A DNA stretch of 16,036 bases from JBEKLJ01 sp050010255 (GTDB taxonomy: Bacteria; Acidobacteriota; Terriglobia; Bryobacterales; Bryobacteraceae): contig JBEKLJ010000063.1 of NCBI GenBank assembly GCA_050010255.1, forward strand, positions 1 through 16,036, written 5' to 3'. The translations under genes were made by a program, and so were the position numbers. How positions within the stretch are numbered: the stretch's first letter is position 1; every line of letters begins with the position of its first letter. Positions 1 to 6,989 of this stretch are shown here, one piece after another. The notes below the pieces were generated by a model. It made no database searches, was not told where the DNA came from, and saw nothing but the letters and a program-made list of their open reading frames with translations.

Positions 1-119
1 TCCTGAACATGATCGGCTACTATATGCACGCCGGCGGACACGGAACCATGCCGGCCGATTGGGACCAGTTCCTGAAATTCATGGAGATGCACCTCGATGG
101 CCAATTCGCCGAACCCTGA
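1..119 (+). CDS. C-terminal end of an alpha/beta-hydrolase, possibly a glucuronoyl-esterase-like protein (5' end outside window)
   Basis: The reading frame is open from base 3 to the TGA at 117-119 and encodes 38 residues. They contain HAGGHGTMPADW followed by a Phe/Met/Leu-rich helix. A Gly-Gly-His followed by a short loop, an Asp-Trp pair and a closing amphipathic helix is typical of the C-terminus of alpha/beta-hydrolases, where the His is the catalytic base. CE15 glucuronoyl esterases end this way, but so do other secreted esterases, so the substrate is a guess. The last 23 bases overlap the start of the phosphatase gene, which suggests the two are co-transcribed and possibly translationally coupled. 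The catalytic Ser and acid lie upstream of the window. Confidence 0.6.
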   Translation, partial: LNMIGYYMHAGGHGTMPADWDQFLKFMEMHLDGQFAEP

Positions 120-1290
120 TCCCCGCCCACCCGAAGTCGTCCGCCGACTGTCGTCGCGTCTGAGAGCCTTCTGGCAGCGCGTCAGCGACGGCCTCGAGAT
201 CAGCGAATTGTGGCGGCAGTTCCAGGCCGACGCCCGCGCGAGCTACAGCCTGTATGCGCGCGACGTGGACTGGGAATCCCTCCCGAAGGAGTCGCGCGTC
301 CGGCGCGGAGTGAGGATCGCGCGCTTGCTGTTCTGGGCGCTGCTCATGAAGCTGTCGCCGCCGCGCCGGGTGTTGCTGGTGATCGCACTGCTGCTCACCT
401 TGACGGCCGTGTCTGGGTTGCAGCCATTCGGGTGGCCGCAAGCGGTGCACGTGCTCCTCGCAGCCGGCGCGCTGCTGGCGCTGCTGGCGCTCGAACTCGC
501 CGACCGGGTGGTCATGAAACGCGATCTGGAAATCGCGCGCGACATCCAGCGCTGGCTGGTGCCCACCGCGCCGCCTGAAGTCCCCGGCTTCGACATCGCC
601 TTCGGCACGCGGCCGGCCAACACGGTCTCGGGAGACTACTACGACGCGTTCCTGCGCGAGGTGGCCGGCGAAGCATCGAAGCGTCTTCACGTGGTGGTGG
701 CCGACGTGGCCGGCAAGAGCGTTCCGGCCGCTCTGCTGATGGCCACCTTTCAGGCCAGCCTGCGCACGCTGGCCGAAGCGCTCCCCGGACTGACCGGCTT
801 GGTCGCGGGGTTGAATCACTACGCCTGTGCGCATAGCCTGGACGGCCGCCGGTTCACCACGGCGTTTCTGGCCGATATTGATCCGTCGACCGGAGCGCTC
901 ACCTATATCAACGCCGGCCACGACGTTCCGATCCTCCGCCGGGCGTCGGGAGCCATCGAGCGGCTGGAAGCAGGCGGGCTGCCGCTGGGGATCCGCGCCG
1001 GAGCCAACTACGATTGCGGCGCTGTGACGCTCGAGCCTGGTGATCTGCTGGTGGTGTACACCGACGGCGTGGTCGAGGCCGAGAATACGCAGGGCGAGGA
1101 GTACGAGGAGTCCCGTCTGCTGGCCTTGTGCCAATCCAGCGCCACGGGATCCGCCGCGGACATTCTCGCGGGGCTGATGTCGTCGGTGGGTGCATTCGTC
1201 GGCGCCGCACCCCAGCGCGACGACCTCACGTGCCTGATCGTGCGCAGGAGCTGGACTGGAATGGCGGACGGGGGAATCGAGCGGGAATGA
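97..1290 (+). CDS. Membrane-anchored PP2C-type serine phosphatase of the SpoIIE/RsbU family
   Basis: This 397-residue protein is predicted to dephosphorylate Ser/Thr on a partner protein, in this family usually an anti-sigma-factor antagonist of the STAS type; no such partner gene is visible nearby. Residues 1-89 are a basic cytoplasmic N-terminus. Two hydrophobic segments follow (about 90-108 and 116-134), then a short linker helix EIARDIQRWLVP (145-156) typical of SpoIIE-type proteins. The catalytic domain spans about 160-385. Its metal-binding acidic motifs are visible: SGDYYD (178-183), DVAGKSVPAALLMA (203-216), INAGHD (271-276), YTDGVVEAEN (321-330) and RDDLTCL (374-380). The start at 97 is supported by GGAG at 83-86, although it overlaps the preceding gene by 23 bases. 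No PAS, GAF or HAMP sensor domain is seen, so any signal would have to act through the membrane segment or the N-terminus. Confidence 0.9.
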   Translation: MANSPNPDPRPPEVVRRLSSRLRAFWQRVSDGLEISELWRQFQADARASYSLYARDVDWESLPKESRVRRGVRIARLLFWALLMKLSPPRRVLLVIALLLTLTAVSGLQPFGWPQAVHVLLAAGALLALLALELADRVVMKRDLEIARDIQRWLVPTAPPEVPGFDIAFGTRPANTVSGDYYDAFLREVAGEASKRLHVVVADVAGKSVPAALLMATFQASLRTLAEALPGLTGLVAGLNHYACAHSLDGRRFTTAFLADIDPSTGALTYINAGHDVPILRRASGAIERLEAGGLPLGIRAGANYDCGAVTLEPGDLLVVYTDGVVEAENTQGEEYEESRLLALCQSSATGSAADILAGLMSSVGAFVGAAPQRDDLTCLIVRRSWTGMADGGIERE

Positions 1291-1436
1291 CCGGCCGGAC
1301 CACGGGGCCGCCCGGACGGCCAGCCAGGCAGGCGGGGCAGCCGGCATTGTTGCACTGATGCTGCTGCTGGGTGCCGCGGCATTCTACTGCTGGCAGTGGG
1401 GGCGAAGAAGGATGCCAGAATAGGAATCCTGGTTCA

Positions 1437-1458
1437 GCTCTGGCGTAGAAGCCAGAGC
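1437..1458. promoter_or_regulatory. Perfect inverted repeat upstream of the FGGY kinase
   Basis: GCTCTGGC at 1437-1444 is exactly complementary to GCCAGAGC at 1451-1458, with a 6-base loop GTAGAA. It lies 26 bases before the kinase start and has no T-run after it, so it is a poor intrinsic terminator. It could be an operator for a sugar-responsive repressor or a hairpin in the 5' leader. No regulator gene is seen beside it. A CAGAAT element at 1416-1421 lies just upstream and could be a weak -10 box. Confidence 0.45.
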
Positions 1459-1484
1459 ATGTTGGGTGTAGGTGCACATCGCAC

Positions 1485-3011
1485 ATGGGAATGAGCAAAG
1501 ACGTTGTCATCGGCATCGACAGCAGCACCACCGCCACCAAGGCGATTGCCTGGGAACGCCACGGCGCCATGGCCGGGCTCGGGCGCAGCCCCATACCCCT
1601 GGCCAGCCCCGCCAACCACTGGTATGAGCAGGACCCGGAGGACTGGTGGTCGTCAGCCTGCAAGGCGTTGCGGGACTTGTTGCAGCAGGTAGCGCCCGAG
1701 CGTGTCGCCGCCGTGGCGATCTCGAACCAGCGGGAGACCTTCGCACCGCTGGGGCCGCAGGGCGATCCGGTGCGTCCCGCGATCGTGTGGCTCGACCAGC
1801 GGTGTGAACAGGAAGTGTCCTGGCTCGCCGCCAGGGTCGGCCACGACAAGATTCATCGAATCTCGGGAAAGCCGCCCGACATGGCGCCGGTAGCGTACCG
1901 GATTGCCTGGATGCTGCGCCGGGAACCGGAACTGTTCCGCGCAACCGCCATGTTTGTGGACGTGCATGCTTACCTGGTGTGGCGGCTTACGGGCGCGTTT
2001 CGCACGAGCTGGCCAAGCGCGGACCCGCTGGGCCTTCTGGACATGGAGAGGAAGGTCTGGTCTCAGGAAGTGATGGACGCGCTGGAGTTGCGCGCAGAGC
2101 AACTGCCGCAACTGGCAGCCCCCGCCAGCATGGTTGGTGTGGTCAGCGAGTCCGCTGCCGCCGCCACCGGGCTCGCCCCGGGCACGCTGGTAGTCGCCGG
2201 CGGCGGCGACGGGCAGGCTGCGGGCCTGGGCGTCAACGCGCTCACTCCGTGGCGCGCCTATCTGAATCTCGGCACCGCGGTGGTTTCGGGCACTTACTCT
2301 CCCGAATATCGTACGAGCACCGCTTGGCGCACAATGGGGAGCTGTTCGGGCGAGGGTTACTACTTCGAGACGAGCTTGCGGGCGGGAACCTTCCTCCTGG
2401 ACTGGTTTGCACGCCAGATCTGCCAGGCGCCCGAGGGAGACCGCGGCATTTACGAGAGGTTGGAAGCCGAAGCGGCGAACGCTCCCATCGGCAGCCACGG
2501 GCTGCTGACATTGCCATACTGGGGCGCGGTGATGACGCCATATTGGGACCCTCAGGCTCGGGGATGCCTGGTAGGTCTCACCGGGTCCCACCGCCTTGGC
2601 CACATCTATCGATCTCTGTTGGAGGGGATCGCTCTGGAACAGGCCCTCGTCACCGGCATGGTCGAAGAGCAGGCCAACGTCCGGGTCAGGGAGTTCGTCG
2701 CGATTGGGGGCGGCGCCGCCAGCGACTTATGGTGCCAGATCATCGCGGACGCTTCCGGCAAGGTTGTCCGGAGATCGAAGACGGTTGAAGCATCCAGCCT
2801 GGGCGCGGCCATTTGCGCGGCGGTGGGCGCGGGTTGGTTTCCGAGTGCCGCGGCCGGGGCGCAGGCGATGTGCTCCGAAATCACCCGCGAAACCGAACCT
2901 TCCCCGAAACACTGCGCAGCTTACGCCGAACTGCTGGGGATCTACCGAGAAATCTATCCGCAGTTGCGCGACACGTTCTCGAAGCTGGCGCGATTCCCGG
3001 CGCGGGCCTGA
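1485..3011 (+). CDS. FGGY-family carbohydrate kinase (xylulokinase/glycerol-kinase superfamily)
   Basis: This 508-residue protein has the normal family length and both FGGY domains. The N-terminal phosphate-1 motif is IGIDSSTTATKA (9-20). The motif SNQRETF (80-86) followed by RPAIVWLDQR (97-106) is the conserved substrate-side region. GGGDGQAAGLG (239-249) carries the presumed catalytic base Asp242. The C-terminal ATP-binding signature is FVAIGGGAASDLW (404-416), followed by EASSLGAAICAAVG (435-448). It should transfer phosphate from ATP to a sugar or polyol in the cytoplasm. The substrate cannot be fixed from sequence: the layout resembles xylulokinases, while NQRET is also seen in glycerol kinases. 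Neighbours give no isomerase or transporter to help. ATG 1485 and ATG 1491 are both possible starts, and neither has a strong Shine-Dalgarno sequence. A terminator follows at 3047, so the gene probably ends its transcript. Confidence 0.88.
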   Translation: MGMSKDVVIGIDSSTTATKAIAWERHGAMAGLGRSPIPLASPANHWYEQDPEDWWSSACKALRDLLQQVAPERVAAVAISNQRETFAPLGPQGDPVRPAIVWLDQRCEQEVSWLAARVGHDKIHRISGKPPDMAPVAYRIAWMLRREPELFRATAMFVDVHAYLVWRLTGAFRTSWPSADPLGLLDMERKVWSQEVMDALELRAEQLPQLAAPASMVGVVSESAAAATGLAPGTLVVAGGGDGQAAGLGVNALTPWRAYLNLGTAVVSGTYSPEYRTSTAWRTMGSCSGEGYYFETSLRAGTFLLDWFARQICQAPEGDRGIYERLEAEAANAPIGSHGLLTLPYWGAVMTPYWDPQARGCLVGLTGSHRLGHIYRSLLEGIALEQALVTGMVEEQANVRVREFVAIGGGAASDLWCQIIADASGKVVRRSKTVEASSLGAAICAAVGAGWFPSAAAGAQAMCSEITRETEPSPKHCAAYAELLGIYREIYPQLRDTFSKLARFPARA

Positions 3012-3046
3012 GCGCCGCTGACGCACAAGGGACGCTCCGCTGCTCC

Positions 3047-3070
3047 AGACGGGGCGCTACCCCGTCTTTT
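3047..3070 (+). terminator. Intrinsic terminator after the FGGY kinase
   Basis: AGACGGGG (3047-3054) pairs perfectly with CCCCGTCT (3060-3067) around a 5-base loop CGCTA, and T residues run to 3070. The 8-bp GC-rich stem plus short T-run lies 36 bases after the kinase stop codon, the expected place and form for a Rho-independent terminator. Confidence 0.75.
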
Positions 3071-3173
3071 CTCCGGGCCGGCAAATGGCAGGATAACCGC
3101 TGTCCCGCTTGGGGGCCGAGCCAGGCCGGAACCATCTAGCCCGCATTTCTCACCAACAACCCGCTGCGGCGCG

Positions 3174-3431
3174 ATGAGGTCGCATCTACTCAAGTTGCGC
3201 TCGGCCGGCGTCCGCGACGTACTGTCCAGGCACCCCGCCGGGCGCCGGCCGTACGACGCGGAGGGTCTCTACTACCATGGCCAGGCGTTGGAGGGAGTGG
3301 GCGACGCGGCGGGCGCTCGCGAAATGTACGCGCGCGCCATCGAGGCCGCCCGCACCGCGCCGTCCTTCCGCCGGCGCGAAACCGCACGCTGGAGCCGCTT
3401 GGCCCAGAGACAGGCGCGGAAACTCGGCTGA
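3174..3431 (+). pseudogene. Short TPR-like fragment, probably the C-terminal remnant of a larger tetratricopeptide protein
   Basis: The 85-residue frame contains one recognisable TPR-like helix pair: AEGLYYHGQALEGVGDAAGA followed by REMYARAIEAAR (about residues 29-60). It ends in a basic helix, RRRETARWSRLAQRQARKL. The Gly/Ala/Tyr spacing matches a TPR unit, in which the second helix normally ends in Ala-Ile/Leu. A single repeat at the extreme end of a small protein is unusual, and there is no Shine-Dalgarno sequence before the ATG at 3174. Upstream of it, the same frame is open back to the kinase stop but reads as low-quality sequence. It may therefore be the 3' remnant of a deleted gene. 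A genuine small scaffold protein remains possible. Confidence 0.45.
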
Positions 3432-3458
3432 GCGGCTTCGACCTCCAAGGTCTCGCGA

Positions 3459-3470
3459 TAGAATCGGGAT
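3459..3470 (+). promoter_or_regulatory. Promoter -10-like element directly before the ester hydrolase start (possible leaderless transcript)
   Basis: TAGAATCGGGAT occupies 3459-3470 and the ATG begins at 3471. TAGAAT is one base from the TATAAT consensus and ends 6 bases before the start codon, so transcription would begin at or next to the ATG. There is no Shine-Dalgarno sequence in the gap. The same 12-mer, with one pyrimidine change, lies at 11090-11101 before another exported protein. No good -35 hexamer was found. Confidence 0.5.
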
Positions 3471-5393
3471 ATGACGCTTGGTGAGAGGAATCGGAATGGT
3501 CTGATCGCAGGTACGCTGGCGGCTCTCGGCGCGGCCGGAATGCTGGCCGCTCCGCAGCAGGTTGAGAGTGGCGGCGACATCCCAAAGACGTTTGCCGCCC
3601 CGCTGGCGGGCTGCGACTACGTCAAGCGCGAGGCGATGATCCCGATGCGGGACGGGGTGAAGCTGCATACGGTGATCGTCGTGCCCAAGGGCGCGAGCAA
3701 CGCGCCAATGCTGCTGACGCGGACACCTTACGACGCCTCCAAGCGCACCAGCCGCAACGACAGCCCGCACATGCTGGCGGCCTTGCCGGAGTCGGCCGAG
3801 GTATTCGTCACGGCCGGCTACATCTGCGTCTACCAGGACGTGCGCGGGAAGTACAAGTCGGAGGGCGATTACATCATGACGCGGCCGGCGCGCGGCCCGC
3901 TGAATCGCACCGGGACCGACCATGCGACCGACGCGTACGACACCATCGAGTGGCTGGTGAAGAACACGCCGGAGTCGAACGGGCGGGTGGGAATGATCGG
4001 CTCGTCCTACGAGGGTTTCACAGTGGCGATGGCGCTGCTGGAGCCGCATCCGGCGCTCAAGGTGGCGGCGCCGGAGAGTCCGATGGTGGACGGCTGGATG
4101 GGGGACGACTGGTTCCACTACGGCGCGTTCCGGCAGATTAACTTGGATTACTTCTCCTACCAGACCACTAAACGGGATGCGGGCGAGGCTGTCGCGCGCG
4201 GCGCTTATGACGACTACGAAACCTTCCGGCAGGCTGGTTCGGCCGGCGCGTACGTCCGGGCGCACGGCCTGGATCAGCTTCCCTGGGCGCGGCGGGTGAT
4301 GGAGCATCCCAATTACGACGCATTCTGGCAGGGGCAGGCGCTGGATAAGTTGCTGGCGCAGCATCCCTCGCGCGTGCCCACTATGTGGGTTCAGGGACTG
4401 TGGGACCAGGAGGATATGTGGGGCGCGATCCATTGTTACCTGGCGCTCAAAGCCAACGGGCAGGCCGATCATAATTACCTGGTGATGGGTCCCTGGGCGC
4501 ATAGCCAGGTGAATTATGAGGGTTATAACCTGGGGCCGTTGAGGTGGCATGGAGACACGTCGCTCGAGTTCCGCCACGAGGTGCTGTTGCCGTTCTTCAA
4601 TCAGTATCTGAAGGCCGGCGCGCCGCAAGCCGAGACGCCGCCGGTGCTAATCTACAACACCGGCGAGAATCACTGGGATCGCCTGAAGAGCTGGCCGCCA
4701 GCTTGCGAGAACGGATGCGCCGCGCCGATGAAGCCGCTGTACTTGCAGGCCGGATTCGGCCTGAGTTTCGAAAAGCCGGCGGGCGCGGGCGCGGACACTT
4801 ACGTTTCCGATCCGGCGAAGCCGGTGCCGTACATACCGCGGCCGGTGCGCTTCCAGGACCAGGACGCGTGGAGGCGGTGGCTGGTCAGCGATCAGCGGGC
4901 GGTGGCGGATCGAACCGACGTGCTGACTTACCAGACGCCCGTGCTTGCGGCTCCGGTGCGCGCGAGCGGCGCGCCGATCGCGGAGCTGTTCGCGGTTACC
5001 AGCGGGACGGACGCCGACTGGGTGGTGAAGCTGATCGACGTGTTTCCGGACGAGGTGCCGAGCCAGCCGGAGATGGGCGGGTATCAATTGGCGGTGTCGA
5101 TGGACATCTTCCGAGGGCGCTACCGGGAGAGCTTCGAGAAGCCCTCGGCCATCCCGACCGGCCGGCCGCAGCGGTATCGCTTCGCGCTTCCGACGGTCAA
5201 TCATGTGTTCCTGCCAGGGCACCGCATCATGGTACAGATCCTGTCGAGCTGGTTCCCGCTTTATGACCGCAATCCGCAGAGCTACGTGGAGAACATTTTC
5301 TGGGCGCGGCCGGGGGACTATGTGAAGGCGACGCAGTCGGTGTTTCGCTCGGGCGAGCAGGCCAGCGCGGTGTGGCTGCCGGTGGTCGAGTAG
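3471..5393 (+). CDS. Exported alpha-amino acid ester hydrolase / CocE-NonD family S15 hydrolase
   Basis: This 640-residue protein is predicted to hydrolyse, or transfer the acyl group of, alpha-amino acid esters and amides; relatives act on beta-lactam side chains. Residues 1-27 look like a signal peptide (basic start, hydrophobic LIAGTLAALGAAGML). The alpha/beta-hydrolase core has the nucleophile in IGSSYEG (Ser179), the acid Asp312 in GLWDQEDMWG and the base His344 in GPWAHSQ. Spacings of 133 and 32 residues match characterised alpha-amino acid ester hydrolases closely. Acidic residues corresponding to the amino-group-binding cluster are present: Asp213 in MGDDWFHYGAF, and Glu314 and Asp315. 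From about 430 onward is the beta-rich C-terminal domain of the S15/CocE fold, including the late GHRIMVQILSSWFP segment. It stands alone as a transcription unit. X-Pro dipeptidyl peptidase or cocaine-esterase activity is the alternative, but the carboxylate cluster favours the amino acid ester type. Confidence 0.88.
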   Translation: MTLGERNRNGLIAGTLAALGAAGMLAAPQQVESGGDIPKTFAAPLAGCDYVKREAMIPMRDGVKLHTVIVVPKGASNAPMLLTRTPYDASKRTSRNDSPHMLAALPESAEVFVTAGYICVYQDVRGKYKSEGDYIMTRPARGPLNRTGTDHATDAYDTIEWLVKNTPESNGRVGMIGSSYEGFTVAMALLEPHPALKVAAPESPMVDGWMGDDWFHYGAFRQINLDYFSYQTTKRDAGEAVARGAYDDYETFRQAGSAGAYVRAHGLDQLPWARRVMEHPNYDAFWQGQALDKLLAQHPSRVPTMWVQGLWDQEDMWGAIHCYLALKANGQADHNYLVMGPWAHSQVNYEGYNLGPLRWHGDTSLEFRHEVLLPFFNQYLKAGAPQAETPPVLIYNTGENHWDRLKSWPPACENGCAAPMKPLYLQAGFGLSFEKPAGAGADTYVSDPAKPVPYIPRPVRFQDQDAWRRWLVSDQRAVADRTDVLTYQTPVLAAPVRASGAPIAELFAVTSGTDADWVVKLIDVFPDEVPSQPEMGGYQLAVSMDIFRGRYRESFEKPSAIPTGRPQRYRFALPTVNHVFLPGHRIMVQILSSWFPLYDRNPQSYVENIFWARPGDYVKATQSVFRSGEQASAVWLPVVE

Positions 5394-5411
5394 GGCGAGC
5401 TGCGGGGCCTA

Positions 5412-5717
5412 TCATATTGCAGTACCGGGACTTGCGGGGTCTCGTCCCATTTCCGGGGTTGGGTTCGAACGTTCATTTTTGTGTTCGCGGAAGGTGAGGG
5501 CGTGGAGCGCCTTGTAGAAGGCGCGGCTGGCGGAGCCCCGGATGCGGATGAGGGTGCCGAAGAAGTCGCCGCGCCACTTGCCGAGGGCGCCGGGCTGGTT
5601 GCTGAGGGCGGCGGTGAAGAACTCGACCTCGAGGCGGGGGACGCGGCGAAGGCGCCAATCGGCGGTGGATCGAGGAAGCCGGCCGAGCGCAACAAGGAAG
5701 ATGCCGGCCTCCCGCAA
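5412..5717 (-). CDS. Doubtful open frame of unknown function, possibly decayed or repetitive DNA
   Basis: The frame gives 101 residues from a TTG codon. The amino-acid mix is more natural than that of its plus-strand mirror, with Trp, Tyr, His and Phe well spread (for example GALGKWRGDFFGTLIRIRG). No Shine-Dalgarno sequence is seen. The same frame stays open upstream to about 5890 without an ATG, GTG or TTG, so the true 5' end is missing if it was ever a gene. I recognise no family. Chance openness in GC-rich DNA is a fair alternative. Confidence 0.22.
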   Translation of the reverse strand: MREAGIFLVALGRLPRSTADWRLRRVPRLEVEFFTAALSNQPGALGKWRGDFFGTLIRIRGSASRAFYKALHALTFREHKNERSNPTPEMGRDPASPGTAI

Positions 5718-5897
5718 GCCGCAGCCGAAGGCGTGTGAGAAGATCGGGCTAGATTCACGCGCAACAGATCGAGCGATACGGTGGATCTCCGGGACTCCAG
5801 GACGCTTCTGGACTTGAATCGGCCTTAGCCACGCCCCAGGCGACCGAGAACAGGATGGGATATTCTCATAGAGGCCGTCGGGGCCAGACCATGGTGA

Positions 5898-6062
5898 AGA
5901 GGTGCCCGTAATGCGTCGTCCATCGGGTTCGCGCGGTGTAGAGCGAGTGCGCGCAAGGTCGCGGTCGCGGTGCCGGTGGAGAATCGAGTGTACGGCGACA
6001 CGGCGGCGGCGCCGGCCGCGGCGGAGATTGTCAACACGGTGGCCAGACTATGGCCAAGCTGA
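5898..6062 (+). pseudogene. Remnant of a penicillin-binding protein transpeptidase C-terminus
   Basis: The frame opening after TGA 5895-5897 and ending at TGA 6060-6062 encodes ARNASSIGFARCRASA, then RKVAVAVPVENRVYGDTAAA, then PAAAEIVNTVARL. This follows the order seen at the end of class B PBP transpeptidase domains: an (N)AWF(V/I)GFAP-like strand, a basic link, a KVAVAVxVEN strand, a glycine turn, and AAPIAAxI leading into the final helix. AWF has become ASS and the upstream KTGT box is absent. Upstream sequence is interrupted by a stop, and no start codon or ribosome site precedes the frame. I infer a decayed 3' fragment, expressed, if ever, as part of a protein now lost. Confidence 0.45.
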
Positions 6063-6112
6063 GGCTGATTCAACCATGAAGAAAAGTTGATATCCTCAGG
6101 CAGAGAGGAAGG

Positions 6113-6730
6113 ATGACGATAAAGGATCTACACCTAACGCTGGCAAGAGACATCTTGCATATGAGCCTTGCAGTGTTCCTTGCAGCGGTTCTGGCCTCGG
6201 TCACGGCGGTCGCCCAGCAGTCGGGCACGAATGCCGCCGTTCCCAGCCAGACCGCCAATGGCCCGAATGGCGCAAAACCACAGACCCCAGGACGGGTCGA
6301 GGTTACGAAAGTTGAGTTTGTTCGCTCTTACCAGATGCTTAACAAGACGGTTACGGCCCTACCCGACGACGTGATCGCCGTGGTGCAAACAAGCGAGCAG
6401 TGGGCCTCCCCCAGGCCTATTTCTGAATGGACGAAACTGACCAACTACGTTTTCCAGTACACGACGGCCGATTCCAGAACCGGCTTCGCCCCTGGGCTTG
6501 CTGTTGGCAGCCAGATGGAACTCGCAAACGGCCAGATGTTGCAGGTGTGGGCTGACGCCGAGGGCGGCCGCCTAAACTATGGCGTTGCTTCCCATTACAT
6601 TGACGGCCTTACTGTCCTTGCCGCCCTGCCGAAGAGCGTGACCTCATTCACCCTGAGCATCAAGGACATCGCCTTCGTATCGCGACCGATTCAACGCGAC
6701 TCGGGAAAGGACTCACCCGCGGCGAAGTGA
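6113..6730 (+). CDS. Secreted protein of unknown function
   Basis: This 205-residue protein begins with an export signal: Arg12, then the hydrophobic stretch MSLAVFLAAVLASVTAVA (17-34) ending in an Ala-Val-Ala cleavage-type site before QQ. Residues 35-63 are a flexible Gln/Asn/Pro/Gly linker. The remainder is a compact, probably beta-rich domain with alternating hydrophobics, for example DDVIAVVQTSEQW, LTNYVFQYTTADSR and SFTLSIKDIAFV. I do not recognise the family. The start at 6113 is chosen because of the purine-rich AGAGAGG at 6102-6108; ATG 6161 would leave a shorter signal peptide with no ribosome site. It faces uvrA convergently, and the decayed region precedes it, so it appears to stand alone. 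Confidence 0.7.
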   Translation: MTIKDLHLTLARDILHMSLAVFLAAVLASVTAVAQQSGTNAAVPSQTANGPNGAKPQTPGRVEVTKVEFVRSYQMLNKTVTALPDDVIAVVQTSEQWASPRPISEWTKLTNYVFQYTTADSRTGFAPGLAVGSQMELANGQMLQVWADAEGGRLNYGVASHYIDGLTVLAALPKSVTSFTLSIKDIAFVSRPIQRDSGKDSPAAK

Positions 6731-6894
6731 AGCGGCGTCGGTCCTGACAGTTTTGAGGGATTGAGGAGCGGAAACCATCCGAAGACGGTGCCCGAACGGC
6801 TGTCGTGAAGCGCGCCCGGCATGTCCCACAAAGGACCCTTTTTGAAACATCGGCTTTATCCATTTGGCCGGATCACGCATTCCGCCTAGGAGGG

Positions 6895-6989
6895 TCACGG
6901 CTCCTGCTCAAGTCGTAGCGCCAAAGTTCTAAAGTCGTCCAGCATGGGGACCCAGCCTCCCATTTCACGAACCGCGATCACCGTCCTGT
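6895..6989 (-). other. Unassigned minus-strand frame between uvrA and the secreted protein
   Basis: Immediately beyond the uvrA stop, in a different frame, the minus strand reads TVIAVREMGGWVPMLDDF then RTLALRLEQEP before a stop at 6895. The composition looks protein-like, unlike the neighbouring uvrA shadow. A start could be GTG just after the uvrA stop or the internal ATG, giving 22-28 residues. No ribosome site is convincing. It may be a small coding gene, the 3' remnant of a lost gene, or chance. Confidence 0.2.

Larger units (their letters stand above)
5394..6112. other. 719-base stretch without a convincing intact gene
   Basis: Between the ester hydrolase and the next secreted protein I see no intact gene with a good start. 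The left half (5412-5717) has a minus-strand open frame of doubtful status. The right end (about 5898-6062) reads as the degraded C-terminus of a penicillin-binding transpeptidase. The middle part, about 5740-5895, shows nothing recognisable on either strand. The region looks like decayed coding DNA rather than a long regulatory leader. Confidence 0.6.

Noticed and set aside
1340..1423. Hydrophobic frame AGIVALMLLLGAAAFYCWQWG followed by a basic tail, after the phosphatase
   Set aside because: It looks like a small membrane peptide, but the only start is ATG 1358 without a ribosome site, leaving 21 residues; too weak to call a gene.
3186..4628. 480-codon minus-strand frame opposite the TPR fragment and ester hydrolase
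   Set aside because: Composition is dominated by Arg, His and Pro, and the opposite strand carries an intact catalytic domain; a GC-rich shadow.
6076..6090. Mini-frame MKKS before the secreted protein at 6113
   Set aside because: Four codons with no ribosome site and no sign of a leader-peptide attenuator.
6823..6843. Possible terminator: GTCC and GGAC around CACAAA followed by CCTTTTT
   Set aside because: The stem has only 4 bp and would not be stable enough.
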